Counted from the stretch's first letter, positions 12,501-23,365 are shown. The stretch: 64,000 nt of DNA from Arbacia lixula (GCA_963669155.1 OZ022583.1:17911694-17975693); one strand, 5' to 3'. A program made the numbers and translations. Notes: a model not told the origin generated them from the sequence alone.

Positions 12501-14199
12501 ACCCATCATCACAAGCCAACCATTTGAACTGGTGTCCCTGGATTTTCTGCACCTAGAACAGAGTGTAGGCGGTCAGGAGTACATACTAGTCATAATGGAC
12601 CACTACACCAGGTTCACCCAGGCGTATGCTACATCAAATAAGTCAGCCAAAACAGCAGCAGACCGCTTGTTTAACGATTTCATCCTTCGGTTTGGATTCC
12701 CCCAAAGAATCCACCATGACCAAGGACGCGAATTCGAAAATAAGCTGTTCGAACGTCTATGCCAGCACAGCCAGATCGCCCGATCACATACAACCCCTTA
12801 CCACCCCGAGGGCAATGGTAAAGTCGAGCGGTTCAACCGAACGATTTTGGGTATGCTGAGGACGCTAACATCAACGGAGAGGGCACGGTGGAAGGACCAT
12901 CTACAGAAAGTAGTGCATGCGTACAATTGTACGAGGCATGCTGCTACGGGTTTTTCTCCTTTCTTCCTGCTCTTCGGTCGTTCACCCAGACTACCCATCG
13001 ATTTGGCATTCAGCCTGAAAACCTCTGAGGATGGAACGCCGGCCGTAAACCACCAGGAGTACTCGAAGAGATGGCGCGAGAAGATGCAGCAGGCGTACCA
13101 GCTAGCATCCAAGAACATGGACACCACCGCTGGCAGGAAAAAGGGGGCGTATGACCGGAAAGTCCATGGGGTAACACTACAGCCAGGAGATAGAGTACTC
13201 GTGCGTAATCTTGCACCGCCGTCAGGACCAGGGAAACTGCACCCGTACTGGGAGGATAACATCTACAAGGTGATGAGGCAGAGCAATGACTCTATCCCTG
13301 TATATGTAGTGGCCCCAGAGAGTGGAAAAGGGCGGACAAGGACTCTCCACAGGAACCATTTGATGCCATGTGGTTCCTTGCCAGTGAGCGCGGAGGCCGA
13401 CGTTAAGAAGAAACCACACAGGAAGAGAACCAGCCCGAGGCTGAACACACAAGGACGGCACTATCTTGATCTTGACGGTGACGCATCAAGTTCTGGTGAG
13501 GAAGGGTACTACTACACAGCCCACACTAGAAATGGTTACGTAAATGCTGGACGTCACGATCATGCTGAGGGAAGACAAGATGAAGACAGTGTTTCTATCA
13601 GTATAGAACCAGAAGATGCCCCAATGATCATCCCTGAACCCGGTAATGCGAATCAACGTGCGCCTACTCCACCTGCCCATGCTGAGAGAGAAAGAGCTCA
13701 GGAGGTAGATGTACCTCAATTCCACACAAAGGAGGATGTTCCAAGAAGAAGCACGAGACAGAGGAGAGCGCCCAACACATTCTCATATGACAGTTTTGGT
13801 CACCCTTCAGTACACCCGGGTGCACACACATTCAACGTTTCCATGGTGACGAACGACCAGATCTATCCCACTCGGCCCCATCCAAACACCGAGGTGCTGC
13901 CCCATGGATACCACCTGCCTCTGCCGCCACTTCGCCAACCTACCACACCACATCTGTACACTCCAACCCAACCCCCACAACCACCCTACTACCCACCACC
14001 ACTCCAACCACCGCCGTTCTACCCACTTCAAACTCCGCCAAACTTACCCTTTGCCATTGGCTCACACCCCGAAAATGAGACGCAAAACCAGCAACTACCG
14101 CTCCAACGCGCGATGACGCATGATGACACCAAGCACTTTATGCCCAGGATGACGCCACCGTTCGCGCAGATCCCAATGCGGACGCAGCTACCAGTTTGA
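9553..14199 (+). CDS. pol: Gypsy pol polyprotein (protease, RT, RNase H, integrase)
   Basis: 1548 residues. An aspartic protease motif (DTGAQVTI) is near residue 40. Reverse transcriptase spans roughly 345-540, with [20 protein letters not shown] and the catalytic YLDDILVYS. RNase H starts near 655 ([14 protein letters not shown]). The integrase has an HHCC zinc region (HDEMGHQG...CHCLKH) near 935-985. Its D-D-E core includes [15 protein letters not shown] and [17 protein letters not shown]-like module (PGDRVLVRN...[11 protein letters not shown]) follows. The last 250 residues are Pro-, His- and Gln-rich with no domain I recognise. Role: matures the particle, copies the RNA and inserts the DNA. 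Confidence 0.92.
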   Translation: MSSHDPPRSSSKAARASKLVGSRCTVSCYLNGVKTDALWDTGAQVTIISDKWKRDFLPDMTLRPIQELLDGELTLKAANGVTIPFLGWLDLSFTLNGDDDVIEVPTLVTPDPLETPIIGFNVIAEVTKHRTSDDGDAKLTQAMLSSLKAQPNDISGLIALLRQEQNDEIGVVRSGRKALTIPSMKTVGVVCRVHPGQLQHPVDVLFQPDDTDETEGLGIEESLVRLQRGSSSRVTIPIANKTKHDIVIPGRHVLGVLHQVQSIVSSAHQGEAELPPKTKERDPNQDADDEIISAIDLSELTPAQQALVRDMLREERDAFAQDGSDIGRIDDLQMKIQLKDDKPVNRTYMSIPRPLYAEVKTYLMDLIDKGWVSKSSSPYSSPIVCVRKKDGTLRLCIDYRELNKKTIDDRQPIPRIQDVLDGLGGSCWFTTLDQGKAYHQGFMDEDSKHLTAFVTPWGLYQWQRIPFGLKNAPAVYQRYMEGCLEGLAHDFCVVYLDDILVYSKTFKEHVDHIRQVLRRMKQHGIKLKPSKCKLFQREAKYLGRIVTPEGHAPDPKDTEALKTLREKRPRTVGEVRQLLGLVGYFRKYIPSFSSRAKPLYQLLKGPSTPTNKPKTSTGRKNHTVPSSTPVKWEEHHQDALNSLLDTLSSPQVMAYPDFEEPFCLYTDASQDGLGAVLTQMKGGENKVIGFGSRTLTPAERNYHLHSGKLEFLALKWAITDHFRDYLAYAKRFTVFTDNNPLTYILTTAKLNATGQRWVAELADFNFSIRYLPGRTNSVADTLSRIPTDLQQYQRDCTEWVELQAVAAMQAAVLCQDPPFSTCVSALTADSDTTAEDNEMISSPLHQWSPEDIKKAQDDDEIISTVKRKKALGIFPSRGERQAYSNDTKCLLHEWNKLRVDQNGVLYRDTQNRSQLVLPTQFQDFVLKQLHDEMGHQGAERVTDLARDRFYWPHMQRDIERYTTSTCHCLKHRKPTRKTTAPLVPIITSQPFELVSLDFLHLEQSVGGQEYILVIMDHYTRFTQAYATSNKSAKTAADRLFNDFILRFGFPQRIHHDQGREFENKLFERLCQHSQIARSHTTPYHPEGNGKVERFNRTILGMLRTLTSTERARWKDHLQKVVHAYNCTRHAATGFSPFFLLFGRSPRLPIDLAFSLKTSEDGTPAVNHQEYSKRWREKMQQAYQLASKNMDTTAGRKKGAYDRKVHGVTLQPGDRVLVRNLAPPSGPGKLHPYWEDNIYKVMRQSNDSIPVYVVAPESGKGRTRTLHRNHLMPCGSLPVSAEADVKKKPHRKRTSPRLNTQGRHYLDLDGDASSSGEEGYYYTAHTRNGYVNAGRHDHAEGRQDEDSVSISIEPEDAPMIIPEPGNANQRAPTPPAHAERERAQEVDVPQFHTKEDVPRRSTRQRRAPNTFSYDSFGHPSVHPGAHTFNVSMVTNDQIYPTRPHPNTEVLPHGYHLPLPPLRQPTTPHLYTPTQPPQPPYYPPPLQPPPFYPLQTPPNLPFAIGSHPENETQNQQLPLQRAMTHDDTKHFMPRMTPPFAQIPMRTQLPV

Positions 14200-14900
14200 A
14201 GAAGCGTTTTAGTCTATGCTAAGTCGCGGTGTTTTATAGCGGAGTGTTTTATTCAATGTTGGAATGAAATGAATGCGATATGTTATTATCATTTTTGAAG
14301 AATATTAGCGTCTACGGATAGATAATTGAAGACCACAGCAGTGATAGCATTTTTAGCATATCGAATGAATTACATGATTAGCGGAGCTGATAAAAATCGT
14401 TCTATTATTGTGCGGATATACAACGAAGCGAGACCCACCGAGGCGCGCAACGTCGATAGAGACGGTGGAAAACGAGCTTGAGCGATCGCACATGGTTCAC
14501 AAGGAGCATCATCTTAAAGCTAAATAATGTTAAAGTGAAATAGCGTTAAAGTGAAATAGCGTTGAAGCGAAATAGAGATCAACATTGCATTGGTGTTCCA
14601 GAGCATTTAACGAAATAGCGTTATGAGGGACATCCAATTGGCAACCACGTTTGACATTGATGATTTTGAGTTTGAGAGACTTTCAGAAAAAAAAGTTAGA
14701 TTGGAAGAAACAGCAATGAGAACATTGACGCAACAGAGACTCCGTGAATTGATTTTTTTTCCTTCATAATTTGCATATTATATGTTGTTGTTTTGTACGA
14801 AAGTTTTTAATATATCTTTTTGTGATTTGTGGAATACATTATGCGGCAAATTTATGTATAAGATGCAAATTGGGTGGAAATGTCTAGCAGACATTTGTTT
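14200..14900 (+). other. Gypsy 3' untranslated region
   Basis: About 700 AT-rich bases between pol and the polypurine tract. It contains short repeats of GTGAAATAGCGTTAAA near 14531-14575 and no frame resembling an envelope protein. Confidence 0.7.
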
Positions 14901-14913
14901 TTGGAGGGGAAGG
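14901..14913 (+). other. polypurine tract
   Basis: TTGGAGGGGAAGG directly abuts the 3' LTR, the normal position for plus-strand DNA priming. Confidence 0.85.
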
Positions 14914-17597
14914 TGTGGTGCCCCCACAGAGTATTGCCCCCCCCCCCTATTTTTTGGTTATAACACTCCCATACATGTACACTATAGGATGGTCCAGTAA
15001 ATGGTCCCTCCAGTCCATTGTTTGCATACCCCTTTCGTGAGAATGAGCTCACCCGACCACAAGAAGAGAGAAAGACCCCACATCAAGAACTGGGATACCG
15101 TGCGTGGCTCCTCACTCTGTTTTGCCACTTATCCAAGGTATCACCAGTTTCTTCATTCTCTCTTCCTTCAATTAGGTAAGCTGCATTTCATTATTTTGAA
15201 TCCATTTGATTTAATGACAATAACTAGAGGCATTATTTGTATCATTGCTGCTGTGTAGTTAATTAATTCCACATATATGAGTTCTCATAAAGATGTTTTG
15301 TGAGAATTAGGGAAGTAATTTAAGAGTGTTATATGTAGACTGGATATAATAATTGAGTGTGCGCTTTCGACATATCACATGTAATGATGTATTTTGCTAA
15401 TTACTGAGAGGAAGAAAGTCCTTTTGAGAATTTAGACATCTCACAATGTAATGTAAGGTTGAGAATAACTTTAATCCGGATTAGCGTATGGTAACATTGG
15501 AAATATGATTGTTCGTAAGATGTTATATTGTTTATGCATGATTGACTTGTGTTACCAATTGAACGTTCCATGAGGAGGAATGATAGAAATAAGTTGCCAT
15601 TAGATAATTGAAGGTGCGCTCATACATTAATGTGATTGGAGAATAGAGAGCAAAGCTGAACACACCCAGCACAGTTCAACAATAGCACATATATGAGAGT
15701 TCAGTGATAGGGAGTTGGAACACACCCAAAAGTTACCCACTCCTCACTGGTAGCATACACAACATCCAACTCTGGGGCTGGGTTAGGAATTCTTATCTCA
15801 GTCTGTTTATAGTTCTGATAACCACAATGGAGAGTGCCTTAATGGTGTGAAATTGCTGAATGGACTAAGATAAGGTGCGCCTGGGCAGAAGAGGAGGAAA
15901 TTAGGACTGAATGGGTAAATGCAAAGAGAGGAGTTGGGGTGTGACAAAAGCCAGACCTCACAGAGTGGTTTTGAGTTGCAAGAATGCTGGAGTCAAGTAG
16001 GACAAAGAAAGTCCCAGTATTAGTAAGACAGAAAGTGGTTAGAAGAATGTACTGTTTCACTGCTCTCTCTCTCTCCCTCTCTCTCTCTCTCTTTTTCTCT
16101 CCCCATTCCCCTTCCTATATCTATACAGTTTACTCTCTCTTTCTCTTCCCACTCCTCTCCCTATAGCTATACCTCTCTCTCTCTCTCTCTCTCTTTCTCT
16201 GCCTGTTCTCCTTTACTCTTTCCTTCCTAATCTTGTATTGTGAAGAGATACAGCACGCACATGCGTATATGTTGATTATTATTTGATATTGGTTAGAGTA
16301 TGCTAGATGAGATATATAATCTTTATTATGTGGTACAGAAGCTCTGAATGTATAAAGTATTCAAGCATGGAAGTACATGTGCACTACAGAGGTAGCATAA
16401 TAGGCAGGGAGCGGTTGCCAAGGTGACAGCCCGCTGGCCACTGTACTCTCCTCTACTAGTGTTGATAGATTGATGATGCTTGCAGTAACACATTCTAGGA
16501 CTTGAAGGGAGATGCTATTGTTACTATACATGTACAAATCCTGGCTCAGTGATTTAGCTGAGATAGGTTAAAAGAACAAAGCGATGTAGATTGATGCACA
16601 GATACTTTCTATGCACTATAAAACTTTGAAGAGTTTATTGAATGAATATGAATAACTGTGTTTAAGACAAGAAACTTCTTGTTATGTCAGTTAATGAAGG
16701 CTGAGAGTAAAATTACATTTTAAGGGTCTAGTATGCATCAATGACCCTCAGTCTTAGAGCGTAAAGAGAAAGAAGTCATTTGGAAATAAGTATAAGCATA
16801 AGGAGGATTATGTTAACATCCTTGTACTGTACATGTTTGATGGTGATTCTAAAGACGCTAAGAGAGATGAATTACTTTAGAAATTGGCAAAAGTAATGGA
16901 TTGTATAAAGAATCTGTATAGTGCTTTAACAGTGATATTGATGTGATTACATCAGGAGTTTGTTGAGTGTAGTATGGCTCATTGATTAATGAGTATGAAA
17001 TATGAAAGGTTTATTAGTCAGTATACAAGGTTGTAGTTAATATGTTTGATAAGTAGTATTTAAGCTAGATATTCTCATTATTAGAAAGAGGGTTATTGCA
17101 CTTGTGAGTTATCAAGAAATGGAGAGGTTAGTCTAGATATAAAATAATAAGAGGTATTACAGGAAGATATATAAGGGCAGTAAAGAGACTATGTACTAGG
17201 ATAAATGGTCATTAAGTTCTAACATGCTCCAGGTGTACAGATTGAGTAATGGATCGATATTAACTGTAGTTGAATTAATAATAAGTTCATTGATAAAAGA
17301 TATAGTAAGAATGGTATTGATGGGTTATTTTACTCTTATACATAATAGAATGAGTACTTAAGGACATTTGAGTCTATGGGATGCGCCATAATGGATTATG
17401 AGACAAGATGTAATGCATCGAGTATAGAGGTACAAGGATAATTATTGTTTTGCTTATGTTTTAATATTATACAATGCATGTTAGTTAGTATAATAAAATG
17501 ACTCTGTTTTGCCACTTATCCAAGGTATCACCAGTTTCTTCATTCTCTCTTCCTTCAATTAGGATTTGCCCCCCCCCTACCCCGGGCGGGCGCTACA
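14914..17597 (+). repeat. 3' LTR (2684 bp)
   Basis: Near-identical to 5582-8273 with the same TG...CA ends. It keeps the internal 63-bp duplication (15116-15178 and about 17499-17561). The right flank ATTA at 17598-17601 is the target duplication. Confidence 0.92.
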
Positions 17598-17601
17598 ATT
17601 A

Positions 17602-18426
17602 GTTATTGTTTTACAAAAGGGATATAAAACAAATATACCAAGCATTGAGTTCGAAAGTATAGTGAAAATTATCCATCTTCGGAGGGACTGGCATAAGTTA
17701 CTATTTTTTCCTCGGGGGCTTCGCCCCTCGGAAAAAATAGTTCTATGCCACTCCCTCCTCAGATAGATAATTTCCATTATATTCCACATACTAAGAATGT
17801 TGCTATATGATTGGTCAAGAGTTGATCACGTGATGGGGCGTAGTTTTTCCTATCAGATCACCTGAGAATAAAAGTTCGTTACACTCTAGGTGATAGTACT
17901 TTTTGGTTTCGCTGATCTCTTCACTCCTCACAGTCCTAATGCGTGATTAATATTTTGAGTACGCGCGAAATAAGAGTGCCTTACACTCGGACTATCACTT
18001 GACATCTAACGCGTCCTAACGCGCGTCCTAACGCGCGTCCTAATGCGCGTCCTAATACGCGTCCTAATACGCGTCCTAATACGCGTCCTAACGCGTGTTC
18101 CCCATGGCAGCGGCTCGGGGTTATGAAGATAAGTAAACATTACATTTTTACGTCAAATTGTCATTTTTGGTATAGATAGTTGGTTTCAGATGTGGAATAT
18201 AAAGCAAATAATCAACTTTTGGTTTCAAGCAATGAGACGAGCTATCACTTCCTCGGCGATCTGAATGTATACGCTATCTTTCCTCAGCTGCGCTTCGGAA
18301 AGATAGCTACATCCAGATCGCCTCGGAAGTGATAGTTCGTCCCATCACCCTCACCAACGCTGATTATTTGCTTACTATACAATCTCACTTTCCACTATAC
18401 AATCTCACAGCTTGGTATATTTGTAT
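17602..18426. repeat. right part of foldback-rich repeat unit 1
   Basis: About 96% like 18741-19530 by eye. It has two strong hairpins. One is around 17690-17760 (arms CTATTTTTTCCTCGGGG / CCCCTCGGAAAAAATAG). The other is around 18240-18335 (arms about GCGATCTG...GCTATCTTTCC, inverted). Between them is a 12-bp minisatellite. No coding capacity. It resembles a foldback or palindromic MITE rather than a gene. Confidence 0.75.
18007..18098. repeat. 12-bp minisatellite, copy 1
   Basis: About eight units of TAAxxCGCGTCC (TAACGCGCGTCC, TAATACGCGTCC). Each unit contains one or two CpG-rich CGCG cores, many of them ACGCGT. Confidence 0.85.
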
Positions 18427-19530
18427 ATTATATCCCTTCTATGAATATTCATGAGTATTCTAGGAACGTGATTGGTCAAATGATGCTCGAAGAGCTCCGG
18501 ATATTTTTCATTATTTTTTCCTGGGGAGGACTGCGCATGCTCTATTTACTATTTTCTTCCTTGGGAGTACTGCGCATGCTCTCTACCTGAGCGGGCGTAA
18601 ATTAGTGCGCGCATGAATGCAGTGCGCGGTATGTTGCGCATTTACCTGGGATGAACCGATATCGAGACAGAAAAAAAAAGGCGACATACAACCACATGGT
18701 GTTACCGAAAGTTTTACTATTTTCTAAATAGTATTTATTAGGTATTGTTTTACAAAAGGGATATAAAACAAATATACCAAGCATTGAGTTCGAAAGTATA
18801 GTGAAAATTATCCATCTTCGGAGGGACTGGCATAAGTTACTATTTTTTCCTCGGGGGCTTCGCCCCTCGGAAAAAATAGTTCTTTGCCACTCCCTCCTCA
18901 GATAGATAATTTCCATTATATTCCACATACTAAGAATGTTGCTTTATGATTGGTCAAGAGTTGATCACGTGATGAGGCGTAGTTTTTCCTATCAGATCAC
19001 CTGAGAATAAAAGTTCGTTACACTCTAGGTGATAGTACTTTTTGGTTTCGCTGATCTCTTCACTCTTCACAGTCCTAATGCGTGATTAATATTTTGAGTA
19101 CGCGCAAAATAAAAGTGCGTTACACTCGGACTATCACTTGACATCTAACGCGTCCTAACGCGCGTCCTAACGCGCGTCCTAATGCGCGTCCTAATACGCG
19201 TCCTAATACGCGTGCTAATGCGCGTCCTAATGCGCGTCCTAACGCGTGTTCCCCATGGCAGCGGCTCGGGGTTATGGACATAAACATTACCTTTTTACGT
19301 CAAATTGTCATTTTTGGTATAGATAGTTGGTTTCAGATGTGGAATATAAAGCAAATAATCAACTTTTGGTTTCAAGCAATGAGACGAGCTATCACTAATT
19401 CCTCGGCGATCTGGATGTATACGCTATCTTTCCTCAGCTGCGCTTCGGAAAGATAGCTACATCCAGATCGCCTCGGAAGTGATAGTTCGTCCCATCACCC
19501 TCACCAACGCTGATTATTAGCTTATTATAT
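18427..19530. repeat. foldback-rich repeat unit 2, with the empty Gypsy target site
   Basis: A tandem copy of the unit that spans 5238-5581 plus 17602-18426. At 18731-18750 the sequence runs GTATTTATTAGGTATTG without interruption, so this copy shows the site before Gypsy arrived. It repeats the same two hairpins and the 12-bp minisatellite (19147-19251). Confidence 0.8.
19147..19251. repeat. 12-bp minisatellite, copy 2
   Basis: The same TAAxxCGCGTCC units as at 18007, with one more unit and a different order of variants, so the array has changed length since the duplication. Confidence 0.85.
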
Positions 19531-19990
19531 CCCTCATTAATATATTCAAGCTCGTTGATTGGTTGAAAGGGTGTCACATGACCACAAATAGATGAACTAT
19601 TTGGAGGAAGAGAGCTCAGAGGGAAGAAAAGTACTATATTTCGTGACGTCAGAGGGTAAAAAAAAGTACTATTTCGTGACATCATGTCAAAAATAGTCTC
19701 TTTTTTCCCTCTGGACTATCGATATCCGGGCTATTAGTGATCGATACAATTTTCATCGATTCATCCCAGGTAAATGCGCGACACGCAAAATCTGCGCGAT
19801 ACATTTCTTTCCAGCAGCTTTTTAGCGTTGTAGCGGAAAATCACTGGGCGCGCTGCCGGAACTCCGGCGGTGTTGCGGCCGAGGTGCAACTTGAATTTCC
19901 GTTGGTTTGCTCAAGCCACAGGAAATAACAAAACATCTGAATCGGGCTCCTGCGTTCGGGGCTTAGAGCATGGGCACTACAAGGTCCATG
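19531..19990. repeat. palindromic dispersed repeat, family 3, copy 1
   Basis: Starts TATATCCCTCATTAATATAT and includes GATTGGTTGAAAGGGTGTCA, a TGACGTCA (19644-19651) and repeated AGTACTATTTCGTGAC words. The reverse complement of the same blocks is at 46360-46690. It belongs to the same TATATCCCT-ended class as the flanking foldback units. No coding capacity. Confidence 0.65.
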
Positions 19991-20024
19991 GTAAGGATTC
20001 AATTAATTAACAAAGAATATATTA

Positions 20025-20265
20025 ATGAAGGATATAAAACAAATATTCCATGATCTTTATTCGGGAACTTTGTGGAATCTATTGGTCCCCTCGGTGAAGT
20101 GGAGGGCGTGCGGTACCATTTTCCCTCGACCTGCGGTCTCGGGGAAAATAGTACCGCACACCCTCCACTTAACCTCGGTGCAAATAGATTCCACAAGATC
20201 CCTCATGGTCATGAAATATTTGTATACTATACAATCTCACAGCTTGGTATATTTGTATAATATAA
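20025..20265. repeat. hairpin repeat with about 90-bp arms
   Basis: The arms are inverted around 20130: TGGAATCTATTGGTCCCCTC with its counterpart TGCAAATAGATTCCACAAG, and GTGGAGGGCGTGCGGTACCA with GGTACCGCACACCCTCCAC-like sequence. The loop region is CGACCTGCGGTCTCGGGG. Outer words (AGGATATAAAACAAATATTCC, CATGAAATATTTGTA) match the neighbouring foldback units. Confidence 0.65.
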
Positions 20266-20439
20266 GAGTGCAATAAGAGTTCTCAACTTTGACATGATAA
20301 GCGCGGTTGCACACCACTCATCAAACACACTACACACAAATCACAACAAGCATACCCACAGCACAGACAACCGCCGCCAGGCAAGGTAAAACACTTTAAA
20401 CCATTTATTCTAAAGCATTTTCCTTACCTAATTTTTGCT

Positions 20440-20640
20440 ATGCTTGATTTGATTTGATTTGATTTGATTGATATTGCCATATATGTTTGGTTATACAGTG
20501 TATTTGTTAATGTTTATACTTCAGAACTTGACTGAGAAGGCCTAACAGCCGAAAGCTCTTAAATAAACTTGGAAGGTCCAGCTACGCCCCCGCTCCTAGA
20601 CTCTCTTTTCTCGTTTATATATATATATATATATATATAC
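20440..20640. repeat. TTGATT and (TA)n simple repeats
   Basis: A short (TTGAT)n run at about 20449-20470 and an (AT)n run at about 20617-20640, with nothing gene-like between them. Confidence 0.6.
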
Positions 20641-20849
20641 ATTAACAAAATCAATTGCAATCGCAAAAAAATAAGGTGAGTGGGGGAATATATCGGCTAA
20701 TCAAATGTAGACCGATGATAATGCTAACAAACAGCGATCCTTATTTATAGCGCATGACACAAAAGGATTTAACAAACTGCGTTTCTGTGAAGCAAAATCG
20801 AAATATAACTCGGAAATCCGTAAGTGTTAGAGCAATACCCATTTCCTCC

Positions 20850-21075
20850 AATACTGAGAGATCCTGAATGAACACACATGAATGTATGCCAGCGCTGGGA
20901 TATTATCCCATACTGAGAGATCTGAAGGAACACACACGATTGTCAGACAGCACTGGAATATTCCCTCTCACACTCAGATATCCTAGCTGAATGAACACGC
21001 ATGAATGTAAGACCTCCCACACTGAGAGGTCCTGAAGGAACACACATGAATATATGACAGCACTGGAATATTAAA
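20850..21075. repeat. about 68-bp tandem repeat, 3-4 degenerate units
   Basis: Units read roughly ACTGAGAGATCCTGAA, then GAACACACATGAATGTATG, then CAGCACTGGAATATT, recurring at about 20855, 20920, 20975 and 21015. The array stops about 20 bases short of gene A exon 8. Confidence 0.7.
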
Positions 21076-21096
21076 TGGACTGATCACGTGACATAC

Positions 21097-21441
21097 CTGG
21101 GCAGTGAAATGAGGAGAAGCTCTCGAAACGTACGAGAAGGGGTACAACCACAGCTGCGAGTAGGAGTGGAAATCGATGAAGCCGACGAAGTCCGCATTGA
21201 GAGTCTTCTGGGGGGCATTTCATCAAAGGACTTGTCGGACGTTTTATCCGACAAACTGTTATAAGCTACTGAAATGCTTGCATCTTATTGGCCAAGAGCG
21301 AACTTGTCGGATAAAATATCCGACAAGTCCTTTGATGAAATGCCCTCCAGGTAGCTAGTGCTGCCCTGGACCTCTGGCTCCGAGTTCGCGCTCGAGCCCC
21401 GGTACGTATCAGAGCAGGGACCGTCACGCTGGCCCCAGGAC
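21097..21441 (-). pseudogene. gene A exon 8, interrupted by a miniature transposon and frame-shifted
   Basis: Counterpart of gene B exon 8 (209 bp there). The upstream part encodes the conserved PCSDTYRG Cys loop; the downstream part encodes DFVGFIDFHSYSQLW with a zinc-ligand His. Acceptor and donor (CAG|GTATGT) are intact. A 133-bp inverted-repeat element lies between the two parts. Two extra bases near 21423-21430, just before Pro-Cys-Ser-Asp, put the exon out of the frame set by exon 7. Read in that frame it runs into the element and stops. Gene A therefore cannot encode a full enzyme as assembled. Confidence 0.8.
21213..21345. mobile_element. 133-bp MITE inside carboxypeptidase exon 8
   Basis: Terminal inverted repeats of about 43 bp begin GGGCATTTCATCAAAGGACT at both ends and include a nested TTGTCGGAT/ATCCGACAA dyad. 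The core of about 45 bp is unique. The two arms differ at only a few positions, so it is fairly young. I see no clean target-site duplication, so the superfamily is unassigned. Confidence 0.8.
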
Positions 21442-21664
21442 CTGTATAGACATGGTATAGGTGTGACCACGTTACGGCATATTTCGGGCTTGAGATTCGC
21501 TTCAGATTTTGGAGACACATCCGTTGATCACCAATACTTCCTATTTATTTCTTAGTGCAGTATTTTTAATTAGGAATTCCTTAGCTATTATAGCAATCAT
21601 TATGAAATTCAGTCATGATGTTTAATCACAAATCACTTGAACGATTTGTTGCACATCAAACACA

Positions 21665-21790
21665 GGATGTCCATTTCCAAAAGTCATGAAACTCGGCAAG
21701 AATCGGCAGCCGACCCTCACAATGAAGTGTGAGAAATCTCACAGTCAAAGCTTTACGAACCTAATCAGGAAACGCAAAAAAAAAAACATC
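21665..21790. repeat. dispersed repeat, family 4 (copies also near 38185 and 44265)
   Basis: The word pattern TCCATTTCCAAAAGTCATGA, then ACTCGGCAAGAATCGGCAG, then GTGTGAGAAATCTCACAGTC recurs with changes at 38185-38480 (CCATTTGCAAAAGTTATGAC) and 44265-44350 (CCATTTTCAAAAGTCATGA). A reverse-complement relative is at about 29930-30075. Confidence 0.5.
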
Positions 21791-21924
21791 ATTGTTAAAG
21801 TTTGAAATGTTCCATTTCACAGCGACCGGTCTGTAGGCGACAGCGACCGGTGTTTACGCTGCAGAAATCGCTAGGTTTTTGACGACCCACCCAAAACCTT
21901 ATGGCGCCTCCTACGTGCGGTCTA

Positions 21925-22640
21925 TAATTGTGAATATATTGTGAATATACGGTCTACAATTGTGAATATATTGTGAATATATTCACAATTTTAGAGAAAT
22001 TCACAATATATTCACAACTTTAGAGAAATTCACAATATATTCACGATATATTCACAATATATTCACGATATATTCACAATATATTCACAATAAATTCACG
22101 ATAAATTCACGATTGTTGCGTATTTCTCGCCAATTTTGTCGTGAAATGTTTTCACGCGCTGAGCGGTACGTAACTCATACAGTACAGCCAGAGTATATCT
22201 TCACAATATATTCGCGATAAATTCACGATAAATTCGCGATTGTGGCGAATTTGTCGCCAATTTTGTCGTGAATTGGCGAGTTAACCGCCAATTTTGTGGT
22301 TGAATTTATCGACAATTTCTTCATGATTTGGCGAATTAATCGACAATTTCGTTTTGATTTATATTGCGTAGACTAGACATACATGTACTATGCTATACGC
22401 GGTGCGTTCAACTTTGCCTCGAGAAGAGCATCCGATGGATAGAATATGACTTTGATCATGTCAGTGGCAACCAGCAGGAATCCACAAGTTTAGGGTAGGT
22501 ATCATTTTGTAGTTATTCTGCATTTCCTGACTTAAAGTCTGCCGACGCTTGTGGCTTCATGTTTGGTCAGGCTTTACTGCGATATCAGCCCGCTCATACA
22601 GTGAGCGGGCTGGGCGCTGAGCGGGAGCAGTCCCGGGGCT
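21925..22640. repeat. AT-rich minisatellite and flank, family 5, copy 1
   Basis: From 21925 to about 22330 the sequence is built from TGAATATATTG and CAATATATTCAC words in both orientations, so it folds back strongly. Words such as TTTTCACGCGCTGAGCGGTA, a GTAGGTATC block and CCCGCTCA flank it. The same set occurs reversed at about 45600-46165. Confidence 0.6.
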
Positions 22641-22726
22641 ATCCCGGGGCTAGGTCTGGCTGCAGGTGTGAGCAAGCACCGAGGGCGAGGCGTAGGGGCA
22701 GGCCCGTCATGCCCGTACATACAATT

Positions 22727-23089
22727 GGGGGTGTTTCACCAAGCTGTGAAGTCCAAGGAACGTCCATGACGGGGATATGGTATGAATAACCGAACTGCAT
22801 TGATGTAGCGTTGGTATAATGGGGGTATACCAAGTACGTCAATAACAGTTCTCACTACGCTCTCAGTACGCTGCAGCAGTTCCCACTGCATCATGGCCAT
22901 TTTCTTTGACGTAGAGAGAACTGCATGGACGTAGCGTTGGTGTAATGGGGGTCTAAGGTACGAACGACTTTATGAACGATTGGTGATCTTTTGTGCTAAG
23001 CCTAAGTCAGATTCTCGAGAACAAAGTGTGGTATCACAGTCGTCTGTAAAGACGTTCGTATCATACGAACAGCTTGGTGAAACACCCCC
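22727..23089. mobile_element. 363-bp MITE
   Basis: The ends are near-perfect inverted repeats: GGGGGTGTTTCACCAAGCTG on the left and CAGCTTGGTGAAACACCCCC on the right. The interior contains a direct repeat (GAACTGCAT...GACGTAGCGTTGGT...AATGGGGGT at about 22793 and 22919). No transposase frame. No clear target duplication was seen. Confidence 0.8.
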
Positions 23090-23095
23090 TATACG

Positions 23096-23365
23096 ATGTA
23101 TCCATATACTTTGGCACTTATTTTATGAATTTGAACCCTAAACCAACCCTGACCCTAACCCTAGACAACTTCTTTGCCATTGAATTTGTCCAAAAAAAGT
23201 GATTTCTAGGTCTGCATTAGCGCCCGTTTAGGCCCTTGCCCGGCCCTAGGACAAACCTGTTACATGTGTAATAATACATGCTGCTACGCAGCAAGCACGC
23301 GCTTAGCACGCAGAGCTCTAGTTGCCTGTGCCTAGCCGCCTAGGCTGCCGGTGGCGAAGTATGGA
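23096..23365. mobile_element. short inverted-repeat element with telomere-like words
   Basis: The ends are inverted: TGTATCCATATACTTTGGC and GCGAAGTATGGATACA. Just inside or beside them are inverted CCCTAAACC...CCCTAACCCTAG and GGGTTAGGATCAGGGTTAGG tracts (23133-23165 and 23387-23427). The right limit is uncertain because the telomere-like tract lies outside the right tip. Confidence 0.45.

Larger units (their letters stand above)
5582..17597 (+). mobile_element. Ty3/Gypsy LTR retrotransposon, looks whole and young
   Basis: About 12.0 kb: 5' LTR 5582-8273, primer site 8277-8294, gag 8447-9547, pol 9553-14199, polypurine tract 14901-14913, 3' LTR 14914-17597, flanked by ATTA duplications. Pol order is protease, reverse transcriptase, RNase H, integrase, which places it in Ty3/Gypsy (Metaviridae); there is no envelope frame. 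The two LTRs are nearly identical, differing mainly in C-run lengths and one small length difference, so the insertion is recent. Both frames look open, and I count no obvious breaks. It lies in intron 8 of carboxypeptidase gene A, opposite to the gene's direction. The LTRs are very long for the group. Confidence 0.92.

Noticed and set aside
10230-13461. Several minus-strand frames of 100-154 codons
   Set aside because: Shadows of the Gypsy pol frame; no independent motifs.
18602-18928. 108-codon minus-strand frame in the foldback unit
   Set aside because: It crosses a palindrome and is shared with the other repeat copy. Composition follows the hairpin, not a protein.
21266-21520. 84-codon minus-strand frame through gene A exon 8
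   Set aside because: It runs across the splice acceptor, out of the carboxypeptidase frame, and into the MITE. The conserved Cys loop is in a different frame.
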